DNA of 64,000 nucleotides from Bdellovibrionales bacterium. GTDB lineage: Bacteria > Bdellovibrionota > Bdellovibrionia > Bdellovibrionales > UBA1609. A program made the translations under genes and the position numbers. Position 1 is the stretch's first letter. The number at the start of each line of letters is the position of its first letter. This document shows, piece by piece, positions 9,370-17,371 of this stretch. The notes under the pieces are model-generated. The model saw only the letters and a list, made by a program, of their open reading frames with translations, was not told where the DNA came from and ran no database searches. The DNA lies in assembly GCA_016716765.1 (NCBI GenBank), contig JADJVA010000020.1, positions 372,001 through 436,000 on the forward strand, read 5' to 3'.

Positions 9370-9708
9370 ATGAATGAACAGACGAAAGAAAGAATTGAAA
9401 GCCTGCTCAATCAAAATAAGGTCGTGCTTTTCATGAAAGGCACTCCCAACTTTCCCATGTGTGGCTTTTCAGCAAGAGCCATCAGTATCCTGCAGGATCT
9501 GAAGACAGAATTTGCAACCTGCGATATCCTCGAAGATGAGGAAATTCGCGCGGGAATAAAGGAATATGGCAACTGGCCAACCATTCCCCAACTCTATATC
9601 AACAAAGAGTTGGTTGGTGGCAGCGACATCATGATGGAAATGTTTCAATCAGGTGAGCTTCTCCAGTTGCTCTCTACTCCGCTATCTGAGCCAACCCCGC
9701 AAGTATAG
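9370..9708 (+). CDS. grxD: Monothiol glutaredoxin, CGFS type (Grx4/GrxD)
   Basis: A 112-residue monothiol glutaredoxin. The active-site motif is CGFS with Cys31, preceded by MKGTPNFPM. The glutathione-binding WPTIPQLYI with its cis-proline, and GGSDIMMEM near the C-terminus, are also intact. CGFS glutaredoxins hold a glutathione-ligated [2Fe-2S] cluster and hand it to acceptors; BolA proteins bind the same cluster. It is the second gene of the bolA operon. The last 35 bases overlap the 3' end of the leftward gene that follows, so the two transcripts must run into each other. Confidence 0.95.
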   Translation: MNEQTKERIESLLNQNKVVLFMKGTPNFPMCGFSARAISILQDLKTEFATCDILEDEEIRAGIKEYGNWPTIPQLYINKELVGGSDIMMEMFQSGELLQLLSTPLSEPTPQV

Positions 9709-10453
9709 TGTTAACCAAAGTCTCCAGACCCTCTCTTTCCTTGTCGGTGGGCTCGCGCTCACTGGTCAGGGCAGAGAACACGTAGGTCAAAGAACGCTGA
9801 GCGTTTAGCACCAAGTCAGATGCGAGACCGAAGAGGCCCTGCGCCTCCAACACGAAGAAACTCTCTGCCCGATCAGGAAAGACCCCCTTAATTTTAAGGG
9901 CTTTAACCAGAGCAGAGTCCACTGAAACAGGGGTCAGTTCAAGAGTCGCATCCACTGTTCCGTCGTCCCTGACACTATGAACGAGGCTCAAACTATAAAA
10001 GCCTTTGCCATTGATCATTTTTATGATGTCTTCAATGGACTCCGCATATTCAATAAATATGTCTTTTGGATTTGAAGTACGTATTGAAAGGCTCGCCTGA
10101 CCAGCAACAAAACTTTGTTGAGTTTTTGGATCCTGATAAAGAGTCAGATCAATCAGAGATTCGCCGGGCCCAAGAGGAATCCCATCTACCTCTCCCCAAC
10201 TCCAATTCAAACTGCCGCCAGTAACTAGCTCTTCTGTCCCATCCGGTGTTGGAACATTTTCCAGCTCTCCCCTTGTAATCCTGACATCGAAATGGCTTCT
10301 TCCATATTGATTCAACTCTCTGCGAATATAATTATTTGCCTTATCCAAGGCCGATGGGTCAACGGGCCGGGCCGCCGCAGATAAAAAGATACAAGAAACC
10401 GAAAGTAAAATTGCAAAATACGAAACCAACTGAATAAAAAATCGCTGAAACAT
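9674..10453 (-). CDS. Exported protein of unknown function
   Basis: A 259-residue protein with a clear Sec signal peptide (LVSYFAILLSVSCIF core, AxA-like end at SAAARP). The mature part has alternating polar/hydrophobic segments (SLIDLTLYQDP, FVAGQASLSIRT, GFYSLSLVHSVRDDG) suggesting a beta-rich fold, and a C-terminal helical part (TDKEREGLETLVNTILAGLAQ cut short here). I do not recognise a family. The ATG at 10453 follows a G-rich AGGGGGGG tract that could serve as the ribosome site. The 3' end overlaps grxD by 35 bases. It likely acts in the periplasm or envelope. Confidence 0.75.
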   Translation of the reverse strand: MFQRFFIQLVSYFAILLSVSCIFLSAAARPVDPSALDKANNYIRRELNQYGRSHFDVRITRGELENVPTPDGTEELVTGGSLNWSWGEVDGIPLGPGESLIDLTLYQDPKTQQSFVAGQASLSIRTSNPKDIFIEYAESIEDIIKMINGKGFYSLSLVHSVRDDGTVDATLELTPVSVDSALVKALKIKGVFPDRAESFFVLEAQGLFGLASDLVLNAQRSLTYVFSALTSEREPTDKEREGLETLVNTILAGLAQIAE

Positions 10454-10845
10454 TCACACCCCCCCCTGATGAGTGAGAATACTATGCTTCATGACAAAAG
10501 AAAAAATCAACTCTCGCGAATTGATTGAAGAAAAAAATAAATAGGGCAGAACCCCCAGGAAGCTGAGGCCAAAAAATAAAAACCCAAATAAGACCAAAAA
10601 GGCCCACCCAGAAAAGACCAGGTCAATAGCAAAACACCGAGAACGTATCGAAGAACCCGGTCCCAGTAGAGCATATTTCTCCGCAAACCCACCTCCCGGA
10701 CTATGGGGCTTTCGATGCCCAACGGCCCAACGGCCCAACGGCCTTTCAGCTTTTCAGATCTAACATTGGCAATATTTCACGTCTATCTCATTTTTGTCCC
10801 TCATTTGCCTTTATTATTCCTTCATGCGGAGTAAATCTGTTTGAA
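10454..10845. other. Gene-free stretch left of the hairpin elements
   Basis: No convincing gene. Leftward frames exist (10454-10738 and 10507-10722), but they overlap each other, lack a ribosome site, and owe their hydrophobic look to T-rich sequence. The only clear structure is an 8-bp tandem repeat at 10718-10741. A GTAAATCTGTT at 10831-10841, just before the first hairpin element, recurs nearly unchanged (GTAAAATCTGTT) just after the second. Confidence 0.5.
10718..10741. repeat. Tandem repeat, 8 bp x 3
   Basis: Three perfect copies of CCCAACGG followed by a partial CC, in a non-coding region. Confidence 0.85.
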
Positions 10846-11052
10846 CTGGCCCGCATGATTGTTGTTCCAAACTCCAAGGGTGCCGGCTGAAGAGGATCTT
10901 AGGAATTCAGGATCTTCAAACATGCGTCCGGCAGCAGCGCTCCCTTTGTGAGCACTGCACCAAGCCGAACTCGATCCTGAAATCCTAAGATCCTCTTCAG
11001 CCAGGCTCCCGTGTCTTTTGGACACAACAGAATCACCGAAGGCTTGCGGGCC
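10846..11052 (+). repeat. Hairpin element, copy A (207 bp)
   Basis: The whole unit folds on itself. The basal stem is GGCCCGCA (10848-10855) with TGCGGGCC (11045-11052). TGATT (10856) and AATCA (11031-11035) follow inward. The main stem pairs 10885-10904 with 10983-11002 perfectly (20 bp) and continues for nine of the next ten positions. The 58-base loop (10915-10972) holds a further small stem, GCAGCGCTC/GAGCACTGC. A second copy lies in inverted orientation at 11237-11439. The loops of the two copies differ at 2 of 58 positions, while the main stems differ in sequence but remain paired. No protein reading of the unit is credible. It may be a mobile palindromic element or a structured RNA. 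Confidence 0.85.
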
Positions 11053-11236
11053 AAGCAAGGATTCCAACTTCGCAAAGGCGATCATGACACATGATCCTTA
11101 AGGCTTCTGGAGACTTTCATTGCACACCAGGTTTTGCGAATGAGGCGATTGATATTAGCTCTGAGCATGGAGTAGATGTGATTAAAATCCTCGGCGTCCG
11201 TCCGATTTTAAGGATCTTGATTTTAATGCAGCGGCT

Positions 11237-11439
11237 GGGCCACAAGCCTTCGGTGATTCTGTTGCGTCCGAAAACACAGGGAGCTGGCTGAAGCAATCTC
11301 AGGGGTTCAGGATCGAGTTCGGCTTGGTGCAGTGCTCACAACGTGAGCGCTGCTGCCGGACGCATGTTTGAAGATCCTGGACTCCTGAGATTGCTTCAGC
11401 CAGCTCCCTTGGAGTTTGGAACAACAATCACGTGGGCCA
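11237..11439 (-). repeat. Hairpin element, copy B (203 bp, inverted)
   Basis: Inverted partner of the 10846-11052 element. The main stem pairs 11281-11314 with 11373-11406 over 34 positions with only two G.T wobbles. The loop is again exactly 58 bases (11315-11372). In its stem AAGCAATCTCAGG replaces AAGAGGATCTTAGG of copy A, and the opposite strand changes to match. Its apical hairpin CTCAC/GTGAG is more perfect than in copy A. Between the copies (11053-11236) I see no gene. The right edge is 48 bases from the start of the following transporter gene, so it may lie in that gene's leader. Confidence 0.85.
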
Positions 11440-11487
11440 AAGTAAAATCTGTTGGCCGAATGCAAACCTCTCTTTACAATAACTCCT

Positions 11488-12774
11488 ATGTCGCTGCACC
11501 TTGCCTTAAAAGACAAAAGATTCGCACCCCTATTTTGGACCCAATTTCTGGGAGCCCTCAACGATAATTTTCTCAAGAATTCTTTGGTCTTAATGATTAC
11601 ATTCAAGAACGTGCAAGTCTTCGGCTTGGGTGCGGGCGAGCTTGTTGCCCTCTCTGGAGGGATTTTTATTCTTCCATTTTTTCTCTTTTCCACTCATTCT
11701 GGCCAATTGGCGGATAAAATTGAGAAAACTCTTCTGATACGCGCCACTAAAATAGGGGAAATCATCATCGCAATTCTAGCCGCAATTGGTTTCTACTTTG
11801 AATTCTACACAGGCCTTCTCTTTATTCTCTTTCTCATGGGGGTTCATTCCACTTTTTTTGGGCCCGTGAAATACAGTATCATCCCAGATCTAGTTCCTCA
11901 TACCCAGTTGACCGCAGCCAACGCCTACGTGGAGCTTGGCACTTTTGTCGCCATTCTTGCAGGAACCATTGGAGGTGGATTGGCAATCAACTTCGGTGGC
12001 TCATTGTGGCTTATCATCACAGGGCTCATTTTCGTTGCGGTTTTAGGACTATGGACGAGCACTAAGATACCTCCCGTTCAAATTGGACAGCCCGATCTCA
12101 AAATAAACCTGAACCCCTTCCCAACTATGCTCGCGTTTGGAAAAATTATTCGAGAACAGAAACTCATTTTCAATTCCATTCTCGGGATATCCTGGTTTTG
12201 GTTTTTTGGAGCCGCTGTTTTAAGTCTTCTGCCTGTTTATGGGAAAGATTTTCTCGGAGCCGGTCCCGCCGTCATCACCGCCTTTTTAGCAAGCTTCACG
12301 GTGGGAATTGGATTGGGCAGCATTATTTGTGAAAAGCTCTCCTCCCAGCGAGTCGAATTGAAACTCGTGCCAATTGGATCATTGGGTATTTCCGTATTTC
12401 TCGCTGATCTATTTTTTGTTTCGCCCTCTTGGATTCCTCGCTCGAGCGCCCCCTTGTCCCTTCTTCTCTTTTTCCAACATTTCGAAGCCTGGAGAATTTT
12501 TGGTGATTTTTTTCTCATGTCTGTTTTTAGCGGGCTTTTTATTGTCCCGCTCTATACTCTGATCCAACAACGAAGCCGACCCGAATCCCGGTCTCGAGTC
12601 ATTGCTGGAAATAACATTCTCAATTCTGTATTTATGGTCACCTCAAGCCTACTGGTTATGTCCCTTCACCTAATTAACCTCAGCCATCCTCAGATATTCC
12701 TCGTCCTGGCATTTCTCAATCTCATTTTTTCGATTTACATTTTTTCGAATACTCCTGAATTCATAAAAAGTTGA
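11488..12774 (+). CDS. MFS transporter, LplT/Aas-type lysophospholipid transporter
   Basis: A 428-residue, ~12-helix major facilitator. The N-terminal FAPLFWTQFLGALNDNFLKN, the loop FFGPVKYSIIPDLVP, and ANAYVELGTFVAILAGTIGG are characteristic of the LplT family. These flip lysophospholipids across the inner membrane for re-acylation, and in some bacteria the domain is fused to an acyltransferase (Aas). Here no acyltransferase is fused; a PlsC-type enzyme lies ~10 kb downstream. I start at the ATG at 11488, where family alignment begins; a TTG at 11452 would add 12 residues running out of the repeat region, and neither has a strong ribosome site. The leader contains one arm of the hairpin repeat. 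The exact substrate is inferred. Confidence 0.85.
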   Translation: MSLHLALKDKRFAPLFWTQFLGALNDNFLKNSLVLMITFKNVQVFGLGAGELVALSGGIFILPFFLFSTHSGQLADKIEKTLLIRATKIGEIIIAILAAIGFYFEFYTGLLFILFLMGVHSTFFGPVKYSIIPDLVPHTQLTAANAYVELGTFVAILAGTIGGGLAINFGGSLWLIITGLIFVAVLGLWTSTKIPPVQIGQPDLKINLNPFPTMLAFGKIIREQKLIFNSILGISWFWFFGAAVLSLLPVYGKDFLGAGPAVITAFLASFTVGIGLGSIICEKLSSQRVELKLVPIGSLGISVFLADLFFVSPSWIPRSSAPLSLLLFFQHFEAWRIFGDFFLMSVFSGLFIVPLYTLIQQRSRPESRSRVIAGNNILNSVFMVTSSLLVMSLHLINLSHPQIFLVLAFLNLIFSIYIFSNTPEFIKS

Positions 12775-13071
12775 TTTCTTAGGGAGACCCGAAGGCGTCG
12801 CGTCGGAGCCTTTCCTTTGTCTGCAAACGACACGCTGCCCTGTCCTCGCGCAACATTTTCACTGAAACTGCCTCTTCCCGTTTAAGAGTTCGTCACTTTG
12901 TGAAAATTTTCTCGTTCTCCACAGAGCTGATTTTGCGCCTCTATTAAGGTCGCAGAGACCCCTCTCACTTAAGCCCAGTTTATCCGATGAATAAGAGAAG
13001 GAAGGACAAAGGCAAATATCCCGGATGAGGTCCATTTAGAAAAACATTTCACAGGCAAAAGGAGAAAAGCC
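12775..13071. other. Intergenic leader, no gene seen
   Basis: 297 bases between the transporter and the phosphorelay operon. I see no gene, tRNA or convincing terminator. AGGAGA at 13060-13065 is the ribosome site for the TTG start at 13072. Confidence 0.5.
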
Positions 13072-13779
13072 TTGGGACGAATACTCGTGGTTGATGATGA
13101 CAGAGACATCCTAAAGTTCACAACGGCCGTCCTCTCTTCTGCAGATCATGTGGTAGCAACGGCAGAAGAGGCCCTTGGTGCCATAGAACTCCTCAACACA
13201 GGTTACTTTGATTTACTTCTTGCTGATGCCAATTTACCTTATTGCTCCGGTTTTGATTTGGTGAGAACGCTGCGGAAAAATAAGCGTTTTGAACAACTCT
13301 CTATCGCTATGCTTTCCGGTAGAAGAGAAAAAAGGGATATTGAAAAAGGAATTCAGGCAGGGATTGACGACTACATCGTCAAGCCAATTGATGTACTCAT
13401 TTTTAGTAAAAAGGTGGAAAACCTACTTAATAGCAGAGCGCCCGCCGAAATGCCAGAGCTGCATATTCCGGCAGATAGCGAGTTCAAGCAAACCTCGCTC
13501 ATGATCGACGCCGACGTTGTCTCCATATCAGAATTGGGAGTCACTGTGTTGTCTTCACAGGAACCAACACTTCACTCGGTCCTTGAAATCAGCAGCTCCA
13601 TATTTTTAGCGATCGGCATTCCTTCTCCTCGTGGACGCGTGGTCAGAATAGAACGTTTCAAGGATCTTCGCAGATGGCAGATCAAACTCAATTTTATAGG
13701 GGCCGACGTTGGAATGTTGCAAAAGATTCGGGCTTGGATTTTCACGAAAGGTTCCTACCGCGACAAAACCGCGGTTTAA
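13072..13779 (+). CDS. Response regulator, receiver domain plus PilZ-like C-terminal domain
   Basis: Residues 1-125 form a receiver domain: acidic cluster Asp8-Asp10, phospho-acceptor Asp52 in LLLADANLP, a switch Ser in IAMLSGR, and Lys in DYIVKPID. The remaining ~100 residues have a beta-rich pattern ending RWQIKLNFIGAD that resembles a diverged PilZ-like domain, which would make this a cyclic-di-GMP-linked or structural output; that part is inference. TTG start with AGGAGA six bases before it. First gene of a four-gene phosphorelay operon with another receiver protein, a sensor kinase and an HPt protein. Confidence 0.85.
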   Translation: MGRILVVDDDRDILKFTTAVLSSADHVVATAEEALGAIELLNTGYFDLLLADANLPYCSGFDLVRTLRKNKRFEQLSIAMLSGRREKRDIEKGIQAGIDDYIVKPIDVLIFSKKVENLLNSRAPAEMPELHIPADSEFKQTSLMIDADVVSISELGVTVLSSQEPTLHSVLEISSSIFLAIGIPSPRGRVVRIERFKDLRRWQIKLNFIGADVGMLQKIRAWIFTKGSYRDKTAV

Positions 13780-13793
13780 TGGGAGTAGCATTG

Positions 13794-14171
13794 ATGAAAA
13801 TTTTGTTGGCTGAAGATGACCCTAATATTTCACTTATTGCCAAGCTGGCCCTTGAACAGTTAGGCGGCCATCAGGTCCACGTCGCAACCGACGGAAAGAT
13901 GGCACTGGAAATGGCCCTCAGCTATGATTTTGATCTTATACTTCTGGACGAAATGATGCCCAAAATGAACGGATTATCTGTTTGTAGAAAATATCGTGAA
14001 TCCCAGGTGAACAAAGCCCCCGTCATTTTTCTGAGTGCCAAATCGCAAGAGTCCGATATTACCGAGTTCAGAAACGAAGCATTAGGGTATATTCCAAAAC
14101 CCTTTGACCCCGCAAGCTTGTGCCAAGACATCATGTCCCTGCTCAATCAAAGTGGAAAGGTTATCCCATGA
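13794..14171 (+). CDS. Single-domain response regulator (CheY-like)
   Basis: A 125-residue stand-alone receiver domain. MKILLAEDDPN gives the acidic pocket; Asp52 in ILLDEMMP is the phosphorylation site; FLSAKS and YIPKPFDP supply the switch residue and the conserved Lys. No output domain, so it probably works as a phosphate shuttle or by protein contact within the relay formed with its neighbours. The ATG at 13794 has GGGAG about eight bases upstream. Its stop overlaps the kinase start (ATGA at 14168-14171), indicating translational coupling. Confidence 0.92.
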   Translation: MKILLAEDDPNISLIAKLALEQLGGHQVHVATDGKMALEMALSYDFDLILLDEMMPKMNGLSVCRKYRESQVNKAPVIFLSAKSQESDITEFRNEALGYIPKPFDPASLCQDIMSLLNQSGKVIP

Positions 14172-15535
14172 AATCTATTCGCTTTAGACTGCTATCACTT
14201 ACTATTATTGCGACTTCGATAATAGTGTATTTTGGAAACCTTTGCCTTACCTCATTTTATGAATACAAAAAAGCGCAGGAAGGTCTTCAGCAGAGCTTCG
14301 ACTTGCAAGATCGCGTCAAGCTTCTAGACGTATGGAAATATCAACGTTCGGTGGTCGAAGACCTTCAAGCCATTCGCAGTACGATAGAACCAGAACACCG
14401 AATGACGAGCCTGAGCAACGTGATACAATCTTATGCTGACAAAAATCCCTCGGCCTTAAATCGTCGAGTCGACCATTTTATTCAAAATGAGACAGAATAT
14501 CGAAAACATCAATTACCTCTTACCACTTACTTTGAAAGACGGATCGAGTATTTCTTCGTCGTCGTTCTCTCGGTCATGCTCCTCACCTTGTTGATCATCT
14601 ACGCCTATATTCGGGAAACTGTTTTCAGGGAAATCGACTCCCTCTCCCATAAAATGATCGACTTTCTAAATCAAAAATACACCTACCAGTTCGCTTTGCC
14701 CTCATCTAACGAAATGGGTGATTTGCAAGCGACATTCAACTCACTGGCTCAGAAAGTTCTTAGTCAAATGGATGAGTTAAAATCTCTGGATAGAGCCAAA
14801 TCCGATTTCTTAAGCATTGCAAGCCATGAGCTGAGAACTCCACTGACCTCAATCAAGGGTTCACTCAGCCTTCTAAAAACTGGGGTCGTAGGGTCACTGA
14901 ACGAAGCCTCCAGCAATTTGGTAAGAATTGCGGAAAGCGAGACTGATCGCCTCATTCGCTTGATCAATGACTTGCTCGATTTGGCAAAAATTGATGCTCA
15001 CCGGCTGCCTCTGACAAAAAAGTGGTGCTCACTTCACGAAGTCATTAAACCCTCCCTAGACGGCATTCAGGGACTCGCCAAAACAGCGGGAGTTCGCCTC
15101 ATGCACAACGAACTCCCTCTGGTCGAAGCCCTGATGGATCGCGATCGCATTCAGCAGGTTCTGACAAATTTGATTTCTAATGCAATTAAATACAGCTCAA
15201 AAAATAGCTTGGTTCAGATAAACGCCGAAATAGATGATTCCCAGCAGCTGGTCATATCTGTCCTTGATCAAGGAAAAGGTATCGCACCAGAAGATCAGGA
15301 CCTCATCTTTCAAAAATTCCGACAGGCCACAAACTCAGAAAATCCGCTTGTTAAAGGAACCGGCTTAGGTCTAGCAATCGCAAAGGCCTTGGTCGAGGAA
15401 CACCAAGGGATTATTGGCGTTCACTCAACTGCTAAAAAAGGAAGCACATTTTATTTTACACTTGGAGAATGGAGATTTATTCTGGATAAGGACGGGTCGA
15501 CCGAAGAGCCTTTCTCAGATGGAGTGGCGGCATGA
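14168..15535 (+). CDS. Membrane sensor histidine kinase
   Basis: A 455-residue kinase. The first transmembrane helix is at ~8-28 (LLSLTIIATSIIVYF), then a ~105-residue periplasmic sensor with no recognised fold, and a second helix at ~133-155 (YFFVVVLSVMLLTLL). A HAMP-like linker follows. The HisKA box is FLSIASHELRTPLTS with His220. The ATP domain has QVLTNLISNAIKYS, LDQGKGIAPEDQ and GTGLGLAIAK. It lacks an attached receiver domain; the separate receivers upstream and the HPt gene downstream provide the rest of a phosphorelay. It overlaps both neighbours by four bases (ATGA). The signal sensed is unknown. Confidence 0.93.
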   Translation: MKSIRFRLLSLTIIATSIIVYFGNLCLTSFYEYKKAQEGLQQSFDLQDRVKLLDVWKYQRSVVEDLQAIRSTIEPEHRMTSLSNVIQSYADKNPSALNRRVDHFIQNETEYRKHQLPLTTYFERRIEYFFVVVLSVMLLTLLIIYAYIRETVFREIDSLSHKMIDFLNQKYTYQFALPSSNEMGDLQATFNSLAQKVLSQMDELKSLDRAKSDFLSIASHELRTPLTSIKGSLSLLKTGVVGSLNEASSNLVRIAESETDRLIRLINDLLDLAKIDAHRLPLTKKWCSLHEVIKPSLDGIQGLAKTAGVRLMHNELPLVEALMDRDRIQQVLTNLISNAIKYSSKNSLVQINAEIDDSQQLVISVLDQGKGIAPEDQDLIFQKFRQATNSENPLVKGTGLGLAIAKALVEEHQGIIGVHSTAKKGSTFYFTLGEWRFILDKDGSTEEPFSDGVAA

Positions 15536-15879
15536 CCAAATTTGATGATTTGATGAAGAATCTCCGTGTTGAATATCTGGAAAGTCTTCCCTCCAAACTC
15601 AATGAATTGGAGACTTCCCTTCGAAGCCGAAATTTAGAGTCTTTGCGAGAAGATTTTCACAAGCTCAAGGGAACAGGAAAGACCTACGGCTTCCCAGAGA
15701 TCTCGGAGTTGGGCGAAATGATAGAGCGATTGCTTATTGAGCAACCTCAGAATTTTGATCAAATTGTGCCGGAGGCCATAGAAATACTAAAAGATATTCA
15801 CAAAGAACGCCTGGCTTCACGCAGCTTTGACCTGCGAAGCGATGGGCGTTTTAACGAAATTCGAGCCTTATCCATTTAA
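15532..15879 (+). CDS. HPt (histidine phosphotransfer) protein
   Basis: A 115-residue helical protein with the HPt signature DFHKLKGTGKTYGFPEIS, phosphorylated histidine His43. HPt proteins relay phosphate between receiver domains. It overlaps the kinase stop by four bases and closes the operon RR, RR, kinase, HPt, so an Asp-His-Asp relay through the two receiver proteins is likely. The ~20 residues after helix 4 (SFDLRSDGRFNEIRAL) are outside the usual domain. Confidence 0.85.
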   Translation: MTKFDDLMKNLRVEYLESLPSKLNELETSLRSRNLESLREDFHKLKGTGKTYGFPEISELGEMIERLLIEQPQNFDQIVPEAIEILKDIHKERLASRSFDLRSDGRFNEIRALSI

Positions 15880-15911
15880 TTCAGTTTTGGATAGATAGTG
15901 ATTGTGATATG

Positions 15912-15927
15912 ACCTCCCGTCGGAGGT
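15912..15927 (+). promoter_or_regulatory. Hairpin enclosing the ribosome-binding site
   Basis: ACCTCC (15912-15917), a CGTC tetraloop, and GGAGGT (15922-15927) form a perfect 6-bp hairpin. The right arm is the Shine-Dalgarno sequence (GGAGG, nine bases before the ATG at 15936). Folding would hide the ribosome site, so translation of the dehydrogenase may be structure-controlled. Confidence 0.6.
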
Positions 15928-15935
15928 GAGAATTT

Positions 15936-17318
15936 ATGTCCTTTTCTGATCTCAAGAATTTTTTAAGACCCGATCAAATAAGTCAAAGTCCAGAGGACCT
16001 TGAAATTTACGGCAAAGACTGGACAAAGCACCTCCTGACCAGTGCCCTGGGTGTTGTGTTCCCAACAAGCACAGAGCAAGTCCGCGATCTCGTTTTATGG
16101 GCGCGTGCAAACAAAACAGCTTTGGTTCCATCGGGCGGCAGAACCGGCATGAGTGGGGCTGCAGTCGCCACAAACAGCGAACTCATTGTCTCATTTGATA
16201 AAATGAATAAGATCCTCGAATTTAATGCCATCGATCTGACCGTTCAGTGTCAAGCCGGTGTCATCACAGAGCAGCTGCAAAATTTTGCTAAGGAAAAAGG
16301 CTACTATTATCCAGTTGATTTTGCCGCACGGGGCTCCAGTCATGTTGGAGGCAACATCGCAACAAATGCGGGTGGGATCAAAGTTCTTCGCTACGGATTA
16401 ACTCGCAATTGGGTGGCCGGAATAAAAGTTGTGACAGGACAGGGCCAGATTCTCAATTTGAACAATAGCTTGGTAAAAAATGCGACGGGATATGATTTAA
16501 GGCAGCTCTTTATCGGCTCGGAAGGAACCTTGGGCTTTATCACCGAAGCCACATTTACAGTCACCCACTCGCCAAAGGATCTGACCGTTTTTTTGCTCGG
16601 AGTTGAAAATCTCAATAATGTCTTAAATATATTTCAAACCTTTCGCCGTGAACTCCCTCTAACGGCCTACGAAATGTTCACAGACAAGGCCCTCGCTTGT
16701 GTTCTGAAACAAGGCCATTTGAAAAACCCATTGAGCGCGGATTGTCCTTTTTATGTATTGATTGAATTTGAACACGAATCTGAGACGACAATGGACCAAG
16801 CCATGGGACTCTTCGAACTGTGTTTAGAAAAAAATTGGGTTGTGGATGGAGCTGTTTCTCAGACAGCCCAACAGGCAAAAGACTTTTGGAGATTGCGTGA
16901 AGATATATCTGAATCGACAGCTCCTCACCAGCCCTATAAGAACGATATTTCTGTTCGCGTTTCGGATGTGACGGCTTTTTTGACTGAACTCAATCAGCTC
17001 CTTACAACTGAGTATCCTGATTTCGAAGTCATTTGGTTTGGCCATATCGGAGACGGCAATCTTCATATCAATATTTTGAAGCCACCTTCCCTCACATCGA
17101 CTGAATTTCTCAACAAATGCCACAAGGTAGATCAACACTTGTTTGAAATGATCGCCCGTTTTAAGGGAAGTATTTCGGCTGAACACGGGGTAGGTTTAAC
17201 GAAAAAGCCGTACCTGGAGTACACGCGAAGCCCGGATGAAATTCAGATTATGAGGGAAATCAAAAAGGTTTTTGATCCGGACGGAATCATTAACCCTGGA
17301 AAAATATTTGATATTTGA
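15936..17318 (+). CDS. FAD-linked oxidase, D-2-hydroxyglutarate/glycolate dehydrogenase type
   Basis: A 460-residue enzyme of the VAO/GlcD family. The FAD-binding part has VVFPTSTEQV, PSGGRTGMSGA and SHVGGNIATNAGG; the C-terminal cap has HIGDGNLHINIL and the closing AEHGVGLTKK...DPDGIINPGKIF. These blocks fit D-2-hydroxyglutarate, D-lactate or glycolate dehydrogenases. The gene faces serA across 53 bases. Because SerA-type enzymes can reduce 2-oxoglutarate to D-2-hydroxyglutarate, a dehydrogenase that recycles it is a sensible partner; I favour that substrate but cannot prove it. Ribosome site GGAGGTGA is inside a hairpin. The stop codon falls in a 7-bp tandem repeat. Confidence 0.85.
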   Translation: MSFSDLKNFLRPDQISQSPEDLEIYGKDWTKHLLTSALGVVFPTSTEQVRDLVLWARANKTALVPSGGRTGMSGAAVATNSELIVSFDKMNKILEFNAIDLTVQCQAGVITEQLQNFAKEKGYYYPVDFAARGSSHVGGNIATNAGGIKVLRYGLTRNWVAGIKVVTGQGQILNLNNSLVKNATGYDLRQLFIGSEGTLGFITEATFTVTHSPKDLTVFLLGVENLNNVLNIFQTFRRELPLTAYEMFTDKALACVLKQGHLKNPLSADCPFYVLIEFEHESETTMDQAMGLFELCLEKNWVVDGAVSQTAQQAKDFWRLREDISESTAPHQPYKNDISVRVSDVTAFLTELNQLLTTEYPDFEVIWFGHIGDGNLHINILKPPSLTSTEFLNKCHKVDQHLFEMIARFKGSISAEHGVGLTKKPYLEYTRSPDEIQIMREIKKVFDPDGIINPGKIFDI

Positions 17319-17331
17319 TATTTGATATTTG
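17304..17331. repeat. Tandem repeat, 7 bp x 4, across a stop codon
   Basis: Four perfect ATATTTG units. The first two encode the C-terminal IFDI and the stop (TGA 17316-17318) of the FAD oxidase; the others extend into the gap before serA. Confidence 0.9.
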
Positions 17332-17371
17332 ATCCCGCTTGAGAAAGACCTGTCTGTCAACGGAGAGATTC

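Noticed and set aside
10454..10738. Leftward hydrophobic ORFs in the gap
   Set aside because: Two overlapping frames compete, there is no ribosome site, and the hydrophobic residues come from T-rich sequence; tandem repeats interrupt them.
10822..11291. ORFs within the hairpin elements, some with GPQAFGDSV-like patches
   Set aside because: They occur on both strands and inside paired stems; the pairing explains the similarity, not coding.
10846..11439. Integron attC sites
   Set aside because: The loops are conserved and the stems vary, opposite to attC, and no integrase or cassette genes are nearby.
12960..13010. Possible FliA (sigma-28) promoter TTAAG...CCGATGAA
   Set aside because: Only ten bases separate the two boxes rather than about 15 and the match is partial.
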